DNA from: Lentzea aerocolonigenes | GTDB lineage: Bacteria; Actinomycetota; Actinomycetes; Mycobacteriales; Pseudonocardiaceae | Assembly: GCF_000955955.1 (NCBI RefSeq) | Contig: NZ_JYJG01000261.1 | Span: 1-35,775 of the forward strand | DNA: 35,775 bases | Direction: 5' to 3' | The notes under the pieces: model-generated | Seen by the model: the letters and a program-made list of their open reading frames with translations, nothing else | What the model was told of the DNA's origin: nothing | Databases searched by the model: none | Shown: positions 19,001 to 24,983 of the stretch, one piece after another | Layout of the letters: each line of letters starts with the position of its first letter | Numbering within the stretch: position 1 is the first letter of the stretch | Translations under genes and position numbers: made by a program

Positions 19001-20430
19001 ATGCGCCCCTTGAACCCGTCCACGGTCCACGGCTTGGCCTTGCCGACGTGCTTGAGCGTGGTGTCGGTGTAGGTGACGTTGTCGCCCTGTCCCGAGGTCA
19101 GCTCGGCCACGACGTCCAGCGGCGCGCCGTTCTGCGGCGCGTCCTGCTTCATCGTCAACGTGAACTCGAGCTTCTTCACGTCGTCGCGGTAGTTCACGCC
19201 GGTCACCGCGATCGGGCCGGCGTTGAGCTTGGTGAAGAGGTCCTGGATCGAGCTGAACTTCGGCAGGCCCGCCTTGGCCGGGTCTTCTTCCGGCTTGAAG
19301 ACGTTGTCGTCGACGAACTTCGCGAGCGCGCTGCCCGCCTTGACCGCGTCGGCGACCGTGCCGCGCATGAACGGCAGGTTCACGTTGCCGACCGGATCGG
19401 CCGTCGAACCCCACTGGGCGCGCTGCACGGCCTCGATCGAGTTGACCAGGTGGCTCAGGCCCTCGAGCAGGTCGCGCGGGCTGAGCGTGGTGAACTTGTT
19501 CAGCTGGGCCAGGTCCGGGCCGGTGACGCTGATCGACGGCGCGCCGCTCGCGATGTCCGGCCATTGCACGCCGATCGTGCCGGTGAGCCCGCCGACGTTC
19601 GCGCCGGCGAGCTGCTGCGAGGTGAACTTGAGGCTGGCGTCGACCTTGCCGGCCGGGTTGCCGAGCCCGATGTGGAACAAGCCTGCCGCGGCACCGGATT
19701 CGGTGATCTCCGTGAGCTTGCCGTCGACGTTGGGGTCGTCGGCCGTCGCGGTGAGGTTCGCTTCGACGGTGACGTGGCTGGCGCCCTTGTCGAGGTCGAC
19801 GCCGAGGATGCCGAAGCCCGCGGTGGGAACGGCGTCGGGGTCGAGCTCGCCCTTCGCACCGACGGTGAACTTCGGCGAGTCGCCGTCCTTCACGAGCCAG
19901 AACGAGTTCGTGGACTCCTGGTAGGCGAAGTGGAACTTGGCGTCGAGCGTGAACGTCACGTCCACGGCACCAGACGTGGTGAAGCTGACCGACGGGTCGG
20001 CGACGCTGATCGGCTGCTTGTCGGCCACGGTCGTGACGTGCAGCGTGGCGTCGACGCGCTTGATCCCGTTGGTGTCACTGGTCTGGATCGTCAGCGTGCC
20101 CGGTCTGCTGTCGCCGAGCTGGTAGCTGCCCGCGAGGTCGGAGAAGTTCTCCTTGCCCTGCAACGGGTCGTGCACCGTCTTGGCCACGAGATCGCCGAAG
20201 CCGAGCGCCGCGCCGGGACTGACGCCCAGGAACGGGAGCGCCTCCCCCAGCTTGCCGACGTTCGCGAGCTGTTTCGAGAAGTCACCGAACGCGCTGATCC
20301 CCGCGAGGATCTTCTGCACGTCCGGAGCCTGCGCTGTCGCCGGTGGGCTCACGACCACCAGCCCGAGCAACGCCAGCGCGCCGCTGGTGAACGCCGCTAC
20401 TGCCCGCCTGCTGCTCCGCGAATACCGCAT
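10012..20430 (-). CDS. Giant secreted RTX-type calcium-binding protein (about 3472 residues)
   Basis: A single open frame of 10.4 kb. The ATG at 20430 precedes a signal peptide (RRAVAAFTSGALALLGLVVVSPPATAQA) with two arginines but no full Tat motif, so export is probably Sec. Residues ~40-2000 hold several diverged beta-rich modules of a few hundred residues, each ending in a helical stretch containing LPxVGxS-like sequence. A fibronectin-like insert lies near 1257-1360. Residues ~2060-3245 contain at least forty glycine/aspartate nonapeptides of GGxGxDxxx type, which fold into calcium-loaded beta-rolls. The last ~230 residues are a non-repeat cap with several Cys and Trp. No type I secretion genes are nearby. 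It may be a surface or matrix adhesin or calcium scaffold; function is unproven. Starting further upstream, at 20544, would bury the signal peptide. Confidence 0.9.
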   Translation of the reverse strand: MRYSRSSRRAVAAFTSGALALLGLVVVSPPATAQAPDVQKILAGISAFGDFSKQLANVGKLGEALPFLGVSPGAALGFGDLVAKTVHDPLQGKENFSDLAGSYQLGDSRPGTLTIQTSDTNGIKRVDATLHVTTVADKQPISVADPSVSFTTSGAVDVTFTLDAKFHFAYQESTNSFWLVKDGDSPKFTVGAKGELDPDAVPTAGFGILGVDLDKGASHVTVEANLTATADDPNVDGKLTEITESGAAAGLFHIGLGNPAGKVDASLKFTSQQLAGANVGGLTGTIGVQWPDIASGAPSISVTGPDLAQLNKFTTLSPRDLLEGLSHLVNSIEAVQRAQWGSTADPVGNVNLPFMRGTVADAVKAGSALAKFVDDNVFKPEEDPAKAGLPKFSSIQDLFTKLNAGPIAVTGVNYRDDVKKLEFTLTMKQDAPQNGAPLDVVAELTSGQGDNVTYTDTTLKHVGKAKPWTVDGFKGRIVSAGTSQGVVKSNTADEITLEEGWQGGKPVDHSPYKVNAPDPMTGQVTFGDIFAGKGLKGANALNATATVKPSYEAKATVVLDLRDPIKGDACKPLDPDAAATGCPFADKNPDGTTTLVSSLPRTPDRFLLRTGGQLLKASAAVDTNVDVNGSVGYLKVHMSGDLHMSTKDGSADMLSISLKKAGDADGDLPLSQVFAKIVDNPDTPAAEPENLLDVSVGAKATATVKLDVPGITDFFGGPVEVGVTMPDISDPANVQFTGLDALDKAKAFDFDPNNPRAMFGQIIKALQVLNSSLQTVDGDGKVKTALTTPLPVVGKSLTDLLGSADAGTGKYGNTTVNGVNVGFLRDDTRTGDKAFGPDLRGRAVLVGTQVMVVAAADPANNRVLLAETWENVPADGTAYAFRSPLEDAVDKLTASPPDYLQDLVTQLNAALPTGSGISFAYQVVDSKPSVVLKIDVKRKVATSQPVRFSFTDDKGTARSLVGAEGEATADLALTGSTKIGFVLPLQAGDGPNDAGGLKVLPDSTVDITAHGGISGVVKSSVGPLSIALGNPKGTDKAVANAHYNAHLGFSGQNPVSLTDFIKGVSLTLNGDNQPVTCQGDPAQGTDLALCAVMPVFVSSDNTNWTKLSSPGESFIVRLPRQVSDFDQAFSFSPDLPGGVKRFEMPTDIGQKILDALLDFSQFGDGIEKYLAMIERALRTAAFDGKLPLVGDDIQQGADKFGQLRTKIQEAMTHLPGGGRVNNTGELQTWVNDHLKTAVGSAVTVGFTCDATLLPATGAKVTTQGTAGTKKYVYGVVATAQNKDAPPAVAEVTTGADPLTGTNFNRINWTKSQYATGYKIIRKTDPNANNWVVIKGDLTANDVQFDDKATPNGAAYVPATSNPKLTDCPAAASLVDITGATFTFDVCDGDVFGDDCTKETLTPESPLDIGIPGLSLKAAEGAPDMKAALAYHLHVKVGVDKSSGFYVATHDGPNPELGVKLSFTLPNDMKARLAFLDASLKQHAGGATDLFAGTFVVDLHKKGQAACFENCGASNDDRITLADLADIGQVTDVSLKAKVGIDWDFDVTAGPLPGINGWFHLKWEWNAFGGKPGDGTPEIAFNNVQLNAGKFLGEVLKPIVEKIALFTKPIQPIIDQLYAPIPVLSDLSRAVGGGDVNLVTIAKEFSTIAGGPDLEFVDKVLRAIQLISKIVNNGGAVDIGSFSVLGDKAKTTTNSPDNAASLIDPNKIDLKPGDLASKIDASAGGAKIVSDGEEGNKAGFTFPILKNPSQLFGLIMGQDVDLIRFDSGPLRLGFSYSQSFGPVYAPPPVLVTISGSASVEARFRAGFDTFGIRKAVESGNAATILDSIYLVTQDESGKPLPVVTFRGELAAGAAVSVVLIEVGIKGGVALTINLTWADPNNDGKFRFFEFSKVALNNPMCLFNMDGRLSLFLKVYITLGFSIFSVSFDFTLADITLLDFSVKPNCKPEPPKLAHVAQDGTTLVLHVGDETKNRGADEWKSHSNEEKWTVTQIVKDGGGFDGFAVSALGYREEFRNSSLTKVAGNATGDTGKRIFVFQGDGDKSGAKDDAKAEAKPFDKDVEVTGGTGDDAFKTGIGKSVVNGGPGKDQITTGDLAAAFGGKGNAVVDGGADDDTITVGGADDFVSGGSGKDRIAAGLGKNRIDGGADDDNIGIGSDSPLAASNPGKPEYVAQANTIIGGTGSDRISGGSGDDTIYTGTEEATDVDAKGPVDMGFNGDNAKDAINVVDTGTGSDTVYGSQGVDFVTGHSLKEQVDDIRGGGNDDVLTGGYGKDEVYGGPQDDYVIAEPSDVDDKIGSGDFGPIRNVKHRVRPAGVTPSSKLLVGGYGNDHVIGGDGGAEIFGDKHANPCTPPSSDPVSMPPAEPLDGQDGRDLITGGTGVEIVAAGGAADNVDAKSGNDRVCGQLGDDVLAGGNDDDVVYGGGGKDLAYGDAGVDNLFGNNEDDTLYGGSQDDVIEGNNGVDHAFGGPDNDRVIGGTRKAGEPDVGDFLYGDAGNDIVIGDNGADGPFDLDGSNDLDGSNPAAGGADFVFGGDGEDRAFGGLAHDEVFGGPQDDYLEGNNADDLVHGDAGQDRIIGGSSEVAGNAGRPDTGDTLFGDSGSDLIAGDNARLSLVDAANATPVTTGRGFAKSHKVELLDLGYTPAAGTSGGDKISGGDDSDVIYGQGDEDTITGDGSDDYAEGGPARDKIDGNDGQDDLVGGSSTEDSPGVGQPDVGDVIHGNNDSDVVLGDNGSLVRGGTPHRVVQERGMTARAISLYDLGLTPHADSSGPDEVDGDNDNDVIIGQAGPDRLKGDNADDYVEGSQGVDWIEGDDGNDDLVGGSNTSLSGTGDNTVGQLDSADAVFGGRGDDVAIGDNGVILRPALVEVPTRATVRLSSAGGNPAAQRIVKRYDLQAGPADRYGDDRMSGGAGVDVLWGQDGGDFLAGDGNADYLEGNGGADVLRGDRGLGSPSSETTVVPLADPGWPGTPSAELVGDAPDGQDDMIGGSTIQGFRDGGDAFEGNGSDDVQLGDNGSLRRTLQGQPGSMTEQVYTERYKSGAVPSDATVSRVADIGPSTRFCTTAQATCEVLGAFGNDTMYGDDGNDGMWGQDGNDTMYGQNGDDDMYGELGDDVMFGGDGEDAMLGDRGGVVNEYMNANDVAARGFTSQLSSVPQESYTGFRADAYDRRADLLHDVNGDQFVGGPSAPAMPHNGIAEGGNDRMRGGQGNDNIHAGFGDDLVNADSGGDQTFGGDGADVLWGGKGCDPVVNAATPDCLTNGTFDASSRGTNDRFVDHTFGGVGGTSAASQQGALGSDVLDFNPRGSYPGNCAQGLWPQTLGDGAIDPCLWFEMTEKTNDNPAVPSTLADNQHHDGTDWIYGGWDRDVLQADRAQNGPNPGDRLIDWNGAYNLYTHCPASYGGYNDIRQHSPGMQTFLQKLAWGSGAGQTVNDALTSGTSAFRELALVYPADNNQHGVGPAYPTTPGHFDSPVSCTD
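10700..14260 (-). repeat. RTX nonapeptide-coding repeat region within the giant gene
   Basis: DNA encoding successive GGxGxD nonapeptides; the plus strand shows endless variants of gtcgtcgccgcc/gttgccgtc words. Boundaries are approximate, taken from the first unit (VTGGTGDDAFKTG) to the last (TFGGDGADVLWGG). The repetitiveness at DNA level makes assembly collapse or slippage plausible here. Confidence 0.85.
11400..12990 (-). repeat. Higher-order tandem units of about 125 residues in the RTX array
   Basis: Above the nonapeptide level the same longer block recurs at least four times. Each runs: YDLG/LDLG-x-x-P, a run of RTX units with GQ and DDYxEG, the phrase DDLVGGS, a P/LDxGD linker, then SDxxxGDNGxL. 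The LDLG/YDLG landmarks fall near 12520, 12155 and 11757, about 365-400 bases apart. A fifth, more diverged copy begins near 11290 (VADIGPS). Confidence 0.65.
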
Positions 20431-20506
20431 GGCCGACCCGCCCTCTTGACGGCGTGGCCCCCGACGCCTCGCTGCCAGGTCAGTTGTCCGTTGTGGAGTG
20501 ACGCAG

Positions 20507-20520
20507 GGCACACCTGTGCC
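20507..20520. promoter_or_regulatory. Inverted repeat upstream of the giant RTX gene
   Basis: GGCACA-CC-TGTGCC, six-base perfect arms, 77 bases upstream of the giant gene's ATG in the 176-base gap to the next gene. It could be an operator or a short hairpin. No convincing -35/-10 pair was seen in this gap. Confidence 0.35.
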
Positions 20521-20606
20521 GCCACCCGGTAGTCGGCGGTCCACAAGGAGGCGTTACCGATGGTTCGACCGGTCGTCCTCAATCACCCGTTCGGCCGACC
20601 AGACAC

Positions 20607-21548
20607 CTACTGGGAGTGGGTCAGCTCCCGAACGGGCTTGCCCTGGACGAACGCGTGGATGTCCTCAACGGCCTCTTGAAAGTAGGTCCGGTAGTTGGTC
20701 TCGGTGACATAGCCGAGGTGCGGGGTGGCGAGGACGTTCGGGAAGGTGCGGAGCTCGTCGTTCAGCGGCAGCGGTTCGGTTTCGAACACGTCCAGGCCCG
20801 CGCCCGCGATCCTGTTGTCGCGCAGGACTTCCACCAGCGCCTTCTGGTCGACGATGGCGGCGCGGGAGGTGTTGATCAGGAACGCGCCCGGCTTGAGGCG
20901 GGCCAGTGCCGCCGCGTCGACGAGGCCTCGGGTGCGGTCGCTCAGCACGAGGTGGACGGACGCGAAGTCGGACTGTTCGAGCAATTCGTGCAATCCGGAT
21001 GCCATCCGCACGCCCTCGGCTTCGGTGCGGTCCTCGGTCAGGTTCTGGCTCCACGCGACCACGTCCATGCCGAACGCCTTGCCGACGCGGCCGACCGCCC
21101 TGCCCAGGTTGCCGAAGCCGATCAGGCCGAGGGTCCTGCCCGCGAGGTCGACGCCGACCGTGCTCTGCCACGGACCTCTGGCGTGGAAGTTCGCGTTCTC
21201 CGTGACGAGGTGCCGGGCCAGGCCGAGGATCAGCGCCCAGGTCAACTCGGTCGGCGGGGTCTTCGCGCTGCCGGTTCCGCAGACCGTGACGCCGTGTTCC
21301 GCCGCGGCTTCGAGGTCGATCGAGGCGTTGCGCATGCCGCTGGTGATCAGCAGCCGGAGCTTCGGCAGCCGGCCGAACAAGGCGGCGGTGAACGGGGTGC
21401 GCTCCCGCATGATCACGACGCATTCGGCGTCGGCGAGCGCAGGTGCCGGGTCGTCGAGGTGCTCGCGCAGCACGGTCACGTCGAGGCCCGACCAGTCGGC
21501 GTTCGACAGGGCCACACCCTGGTAGTCGTCCAGCACCACGCACTTCAT
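20607..21548 (-). CDS. D-2-hydroxyacid dehydrogenase family protein
   Basis: A 313-residue NAD(P)-dependent oxidoreductase. The Rossmann core carries the nucleotide-binding motif GLIGFGNLGRAVG with acidic or polar residues after the second strand. The catalytic Arg is in NTSRAAIVD, Glu in DVFETEPLP, and His in ATPHLGYVT, the usual Arg-Glu-His set. Family members reduce 2-keto acids or oxidise D-2-hydroxyacids (phosphoglycerate, glycerate, lactate and others); the substrate is not evident. It lies seven bases downstream of the TetR gene on the same strand, so the two are almost certainly co-transcribed and the dehydrogenase is probably under that regulator. The upstream ribosome site is weak (GAGATGA). 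Confidence 0.92.
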   Translation of the reverse strand: MKCVVLDDYQGVALSNADWSGLDVTVLREHLDDPAPALADAECVVIMRERTPFTAALFGRLPKLRLLITSGMRNASIDLEAAAEHGVTVCGTGSAKTPPTELTWALILGLARHLVTENANFHARGPWQSTVGVDLAGRTLGLIGFGNLGRAVGRVGKAFGMDVVAWSQNLTEDRTEAEGVRMASGLHELLEQSDFASVHLVLSDRTRGLVDAAALARLKPGAFLINTSRAAIVDQKALVEVLRDNRIAGAGLDVFETEPLPLNDELRTFPNVLATPHLGYVTETNYRTYFQEAVEDIHAFVQGKPVRELTHSQ

Positions 21549-21555
21549 GGATCAA

Positions 21556-22095
21556 TCATCTCAGAGCGCCCCGCACGATGATCTCCACCAGCGGCCGGGG
21601 ATCGAGCGCCTCACCCCGCGCGAACTGCTGCAGGAACAGCCCCTGCACGCACGCGCCGAGCGTGTCCGAGGCCGCCAGCGGATCCCGCGCACCGAGGCCT
21701 GCCAGCGCCGGAACGAGCATCGACGCCATGGTGGCCCGGCCGCGCAGCAACGCCTGCCGCACCTGAGGATTCGTCGCCGCCTCCACCCACAGCACCATGC
21801 GCGCCTTGACCATGACCGCGTTCGGCCCGGTCATGAACCCGTAGAGCCGGCACAGCTGGTCGATCAGCTCTTCTGCCGATCCGGGCTTGAACGTCGACTC
21901 GATCTGGGGAGTCTCGCTGCGCACCATCCAGTCCACGACGCCGTCGAGCAGGGCGGCGCGGCTGCGGAAGTAGTTCGACGTGGAGCCCTTCGGCAGATCG
22001 GCGCGGTCGTCGACGCGGGCGTGCGTGAGGCCGCGCAGGCCTTCGGTGCCCAGCAGCTCGACGGCGGCGGCGAGAGCGCGGTCCCGGTTCGTCAC
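21556..22095 (-). CDS. TetR/AcrR-family transcriptional regulator, probably leaderless
   Basis: A 179-residue regulator. The N-terminal helix-turn-helix region reads RDRALAAAVELLGTEGLRGLTHARVDDRADLPKGSTSNYFRSRAALL with the YF-R-S signature of TetR proteins. The C-terminal ligand domain is all-helical. Two in-frame GTG starts are possible: 22125 would put the start inside the operator, whereas 22095 is preceded six bases upstream by TATAGT (22102-22107), a good -10 box, with no ribosome site. The second therefore fits a leaderless mRNA beginning at the GTG. The regulator is followed by the hydroxyacid dehydrogenase and is divergent to a small membrane-protein gene. Both are likely targets through the two operators in between. 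Confidence 0.9.
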   Translation of the reverse strand: MTNRDRALAAAVELLGTEGLRGLTHARVDDRADLPKGSTSNYFRSRAALLDGVVDWMVRSETPQIESTFKPGSAEELIDQLCRLYGFMTGPNAVMVKARMVLWVEAATNPQVRQALLRGRATMASMLVPALAGLGARDPLAASDTLGACVQGLFLQQFARGEALDPRPLVEIIVRGALR

Positions 22096-22101
22096 GGTTC
22101 T

Positions 22102-22137
22102 ACTATAAACGTAGTGACGAGACACTACGAACGTAGT
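22102..22137. promoter_or_regulatory. Two copies of a 14-bp TetR operator between divergent leaderless genes
   Basis: ACTATAAACGTAGT (22102-22115) and ACTACGAACGTAGT (22124-22137) match at 12 of 14 positions; the second is a perfect inverted repeat (ACTACG-AA-CGTAGT). Their centres are 22 bases apart, two helical turns. The first contains the -10 box of the TetR gene; the second abuts TACCGT (22137-22142), a possible -10 six bases before the ATG of the plus-strand gene. Binding would shut both promoters. Confidence 0.75.
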
Positions 22138-22148
22138 ACCGTCGATTC

Positions 22149-22541
22149 ATGACAGCGACAATCGCCCTGGCGGGCTGGGTGCTCAACATCATGGTCGGGC
22201 TGGTGATCCTGACGGGCGTGCTCCGGGCGCGAAGACACGTGCCACCACTCGCCTACTACCACCTGACGACCGCGTTCGTCGGGCTCGGCTTCTGGATCGC
22301 TTTCATGGCAGCGGGTTCGGCCCTGCTGGCGTGGATCGGGTTCGGCATCCTCACCCTGCACAACGCTTTCGGCGACACGATGATGGTGAAGGGCTGGCGC
22401 AGGCGGAATCCCGACGCGCCCGGAAACGCCTACTTCCAGGCGGCGAAAGCAGCGGCGAGGAAGCCGTTGCTGCTCGCGCACGGCTTCCTCGCCCCGGTGG
22501 CCTGGTTCCCCGCCCTGGCCGCCGCGATCATCAGCAGTTAG
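22149..22541 (+). CDS. Small integral membrane protein, probable target of the divergent TetR regulator
   Basis: A 130-residue hydrophobic protein with about four membrane segments: near residues 5-25, 39-58, 59-72, and 108-128. Short basic loops lie between them (RARRHV, KGWRRRNPDAPG). I do not recognise the family. There is no ribosome site upstream, and TACCGT lies six bases before the ATG, so the message may be leaderless. It is divergent from the TetR gene with two operator copies between them, which makes it the most probable regulated target, perhaps in efflux or membrane adaptation. Its 3' end overlaps the convergent lipase gene by 11 bases. Confidence 0.8.
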   Translation: MTATIALAGWVLNIMVGLVILTGVLRARRHVPPLAYYHLTTAFVGLGFWIAFMAAGSALLAWIGFGILTLHNAFGDTMMVKGWRRRNPDAPGNAYFQAAKAAARKPLLLAHGFLAPVAWFPALAAAIISS

Positions 22542-23661
22542 GACGCGTGGCCTTCCCGGCGAAGCGGTCGCCGAGCCAGAGCATCGCGTTCGAACCCCAC
22601 GCGCTGACCGCGCTCACGTGTCCCAGCAACGGAAGCGGCGTCCACTGCACGTCCGCGCCGAGTGAGCACCACTGTGAGCGCAGCTTCTGCCCGACGCTGA
22701 ACGGGATGAGCTCGTCGAGAGTGCCGTGGTAGAGGTACACGGGTGCGGCCGGCTTGACCGAGCCGAGCGTGTTCTCCTTCAACCTGTTCTGCCACAACGG
22801 GTTCTGGATGACGTCCGGCTGGGTGGTCAGCTGGTTGAGGCGGGTGAACGGTGCCACCAGTGCGATCTCGGCGACGCACGAGCCGCGGATCTGGTCGATG
22901 ACCTGCTTCCCGCGGGCGTTCAGCACGTCGGTCAACGGCAGTTCGGGGTAGGCCGCTGCGTATCCCGCCGCCGCCGCGAACACGAGGCCGGATCCGGCGT
23001 TGCCGTCGTTGAACTTCGCGACCGCGTTCAGGTCGGCCGGCACGCCACCGGCCGCGACGCCGACGACGTTCAGCGAAGGCGCGTAGGACTTCCACTGCTC
23101 AGCGGCGGCCGAGGCGGCCTGACCACCTTGCGAGTAACCGAAAACGCCGACCGGGGCGTCCGCGGACAGACCGGGAATCGCCTGAGCCGCCCGTGCCACG
23201 TCCAGCAGCGCACGACCTTCCGAGCGGGACACCGCGTAGGTGTGATCCCCTGGCGTGCCAAGGCCTTCGTAGTCGGTGACGGCGACCGCCCAGCCGTTGA
23301 ACATGGCCTGCGCGAGGAACGCGATCTCGACCTCGGTGCCGTTCTGCAGCTGCTGCGACGGCGCGCACTGGTCGCCCATGCCCTGCGTGCCCATCGCGTA
23401 GGCGACGATCGGGCGCGGGCCGTTGTTCCACGGCAGCGGCGAGACGAGCACCATGCCGGACACGACGTCGCTCGCGCCCGTCGCGGACGTCGAGTTGTAG
23501 CGGATGTCGTAGGCCTTGACCGGGGCGGGCAGGAGTCGTAGCGGCTCCGGATGCCACGCCACCTCCCTGCTGCTGACCAGATCGCCCGGCGCGGCCGCCT
23601 CAGCGGGTGTGACCAGGGCGGATAACAGGAGAACGGCGGCGAGCACGGCACGGAGCTGCAT
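22531..23661 (-). CDS. Secreted lipase of the LIP (secretory lipase) family
   Basis: A 376-residue exported alpha/beta hydrolase. The signal peptide is MQLRAVLAAVLLLSALVTPAEA. The nucleophile elbow GYSQGG places Ser177. Asp316 in GTLDELIPF and His348 in LLGHVSA are well placed to complete the triad. The region after the signal, with conversion to a Tyr-Asp-Ile-Arg-Tyr-Asn-Ser strand and WNNGPRPIVAYAMGTQGMGDQCAPS, matches the secretory-lipase pattern found in actinomycetes and fungi. It probably hydrolyses extracellular esters or triglycerides. The ATG at 23661 is preceded by AAAGGGG at good spacing. The gene sits alone, with its own promoter and an inverted repeat upstream. Confidence 0.88.
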   Translation of the reverse strand: MQLRAVLAAVLLLSALVTPAEAAAPGDLVSSREVAWHPEPLRLLPAPVKAYDIRYNSTSATGASDVVSGMVLVSPLPWNNGPRPIVAYAMGTQGMGDQCAPSQQLQNGTEVEIAFLAQAMFNGWAVAVTDYEGLGTPGDHTYAVSRSEGRALLDVARAAQAIPGLSADAPVGVFGYSQGGQAASAAAEQWKSYAPSLNVVGVAAGGVPADLNAVAKFNDGNAGSGLVFAAAAGYAAAYPELPLTDVLNARGKQVIDQIRGSCVAEIALVAPFTRLNQLTTQPDVIQNPLWQNRLKENTLGSVKPAAPVYLYHGTLDELIPFSVGQKLRSQWCSLGADVQWTPLPLLGHVSAVSAWGSNAMLWLGDRFAGKATRPNC

Positions 23662-23677
23662 TGGTGGACCCCTTTGT

Positions 23678-23725
23678 GGTAACCGGCGTTACCGCAATGT
23701 AGGACCGAACGTCGTAACGCCGCAA
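23678..23725 (-). promoter_or_regulatory. Promoter and inverted repeat upstream of the lipase gene
   Basis: On the minus strand TTGCGG (23720-23725) and TACATT (23696-23701) are separated by 18 bases and could form a promoter. GGTAAC-CGGC-GTTACC (23678-23693) overlaps the expected transcription start, and a third half-site GTAACG lies at 23715-23720. This arrangement suggests repression by an unidentified regulator. Confidence 0.45.
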
Positions 23726-23766
23726 TAGGCTCTTCGGCTTTATGGATTCACACCTTGAGGGACGGT

Positions 23767-24864
23767 CTACGGATTGACGGCGAGGAACAGGAACGCCGCC
23801 AGCAGCACCAGGTGCACGCCGCCCTGGAGGCGGGTCGCACGGCCGGGCACGACGGTCAGGACGCTGACCAGAACCGTGAGCAGCAACAGGATCATCTGCA
23901 TCGGGCCGAGCCCGAGCAACAGCGGGCCGTCGAGCCACACCGTGGCCAGCGCGATGGTCGGAATGGTGAGGCCGATGCTCGCGATCGCCGAGCCGTAGCC
24001 GAGGTTCAGGCTGGTCTGGATGCGGTCGCGCAACGCGGCGCGGGCGGCGGCGATCGTCTCGGGCAGCAGCACCAGCAGTGCGATCACGACGCCGACGAAC
24101 GACTGCGGGAACCCCGCCGCGCGCACACCCGCCTCGATCGCGGGCGACTCGATCTTGGCGAGGCCGACCACGGCGACCAGGGCGACGAGCAGGAACCCGA
24201 GCGACGCCAGCGCGGCCTTGCCGGACGGTGCTTCGGCGTGTTCCTCGGTCTCGATCACGCCCTCCTCGGTGACCGGGAGGAAGAAGTCGCGGTGCCGGAC
24301 GGTCTGGGTGAACACGAACATCGCGTACAGGGCCAGGGAAGCGAGCGCGGCGAACGCGAGCTGCGGGGCGGAGAACTCCGGGCCGGGCGTGCTGGTCGTG
24401 AACGCCGGCAGCACCAGCGTGAGAGTGGCGAGGGTGATCACCGTGGCGAGCGCGCCGCCGCTGCCCTCTGCGTTGAACAACGTCGTGCCGTGCTTCAAAG
24501 CGCCCAGCAGCAAGGCGATGCCGACGATGCCGTTCGTGGTGATCATGACGGCGGCGAACACCGTGTCGCGAGCGAGTGATGATGCTTCCGGACCGCCGGA
24601 GACCATCAGCGTGACGATCAGGGCCACCTCGATGATCGTGACCGCGACCGCGAGGACCAGCGATCCGAACGGCTCCCCCACCCGCAGCGCGACGACCTCG
24701 GCGTGGTGCACGGCGGCCAGCACGGTCGCGGCGAGCACGACGGCGACCAGTGCGACGAGCACGGGTGCGAGGTCACGCCCCCAGGCCACGACGAGGAGCA
24801 GCACGCCGAGCACGGGGGTGATGGTCGTCCAGGACAGCAGCGGGAAGCGCGAGATGGCGGCCAT
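23767..24864 (-). CDS. Calcium/proton antiporter, ChaA type (CaCA superfamily)
   Basis: A 365-residue membrane protein with about eleven hydrophobic segments split in two halves by an acidic cytosolic loop (VTEEGVIETEEHAEA, near 198-212). Each half carries an alpha-repeat signature of cation/Ca2+ exchangers: GEPFGSLVLAVAVTIIEVAL (63-82) with Glu65 and Glu79, and LPET plus GSAIASIGLTIPT (267-270 and 291-303). The pattern is that of ChaA, which exports Ca2+ (also Na+/K+) in exchange for protons. The ATG at 24864 is preferred over GTG at 24868-24870 because GAGGG lies seven bases before it. A link to the calcium-binding RTX protein encoded a few kilobases away is attractive but unproven. Confidence 0.9.
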   Translation of the reverse strand: MAAISRFPLLSWTTITPVLGVLLLVVAWGRDLAPVLVALVAVVLAATVLAAVHHAEVVALRVGEPFGSLVLAVAVTIIEVALIVTLMVSGGPEASSLARDTVFAAVMITTNGIVGIALLLGALKHGTTLFNAEGSGGALATVITLATLTLVLPAFTTSTPGPEFSAPQLAFAALASLALYAMFVFTQTVRHRDFFLPVTEEGVIETEEHAEAPSGKAALASLGFLLVALVAVVGLAKIESPAIEAGVRAAGFPQSFVGVVIALLVLLPETIAAARAALRDRIQTSLNLGYGSAIASIGLTIPTIALATVWLDGPLLLGLGPMQMILLLLTVLVSVLTVVPGRATRLQGGVHLVLLAAFLFLAVNP

Positions 24865-24931
24865 CGGCACACCCTCGCACGTCAGCCGCCCAGGCCGCCA
24901 TTCGGCGCAACACCCATTTCACGCACAAGAA

Positions 24932-24972
24932 AATGTGCAGCGGAGCGCCCCTGCCGCGCCCCGCTGCACATT
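24932..24972 (-). terminator. Strong rho-independent terminator after the protease-inhibitor gene
   Basis: A perfect 12-base stem, AATGTGCAGCGG (24932-24943) with CCGCTGCACATT (24961-24972), encloses a 17-base GC-rich loop that can pair further (GCGC/GCGC). On the minus strand it is followed by TTTTCTT. It begins 12 bases beyond the stop of the SSI-type gene. Confidence 0.88.
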
Positions 24973-24983
24973 AATAGCCGGTG

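Noticed and set aside
10012..20430. Giant gene as a frameshifted fusion or assembly artefact
   Set aside because: The frame stays open for 10.4 kb with consistent composition and a sensible domain order; repeat collapse in the RTX part remains possible but nothing indicates a break.
12544..20532. An open frame of about 2660 codons on the plus strand, antisense to the giant RTX gene
   Set aside because: It lacks a recognisable domain or signal, is rich in Arg/Val/Asp/Gly as expected from antisense reading of high-GC third positions, and the minus-strand frame has a signal peptide and clear RTX repeats. Long shadow frames are normal in such DNA.
20397..20582. A 61-codon minus-strand frame in front of the giant gene
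   Set aside because: No ribosome site, no motif, and it overlaps the giant gene's signal-peptide region.
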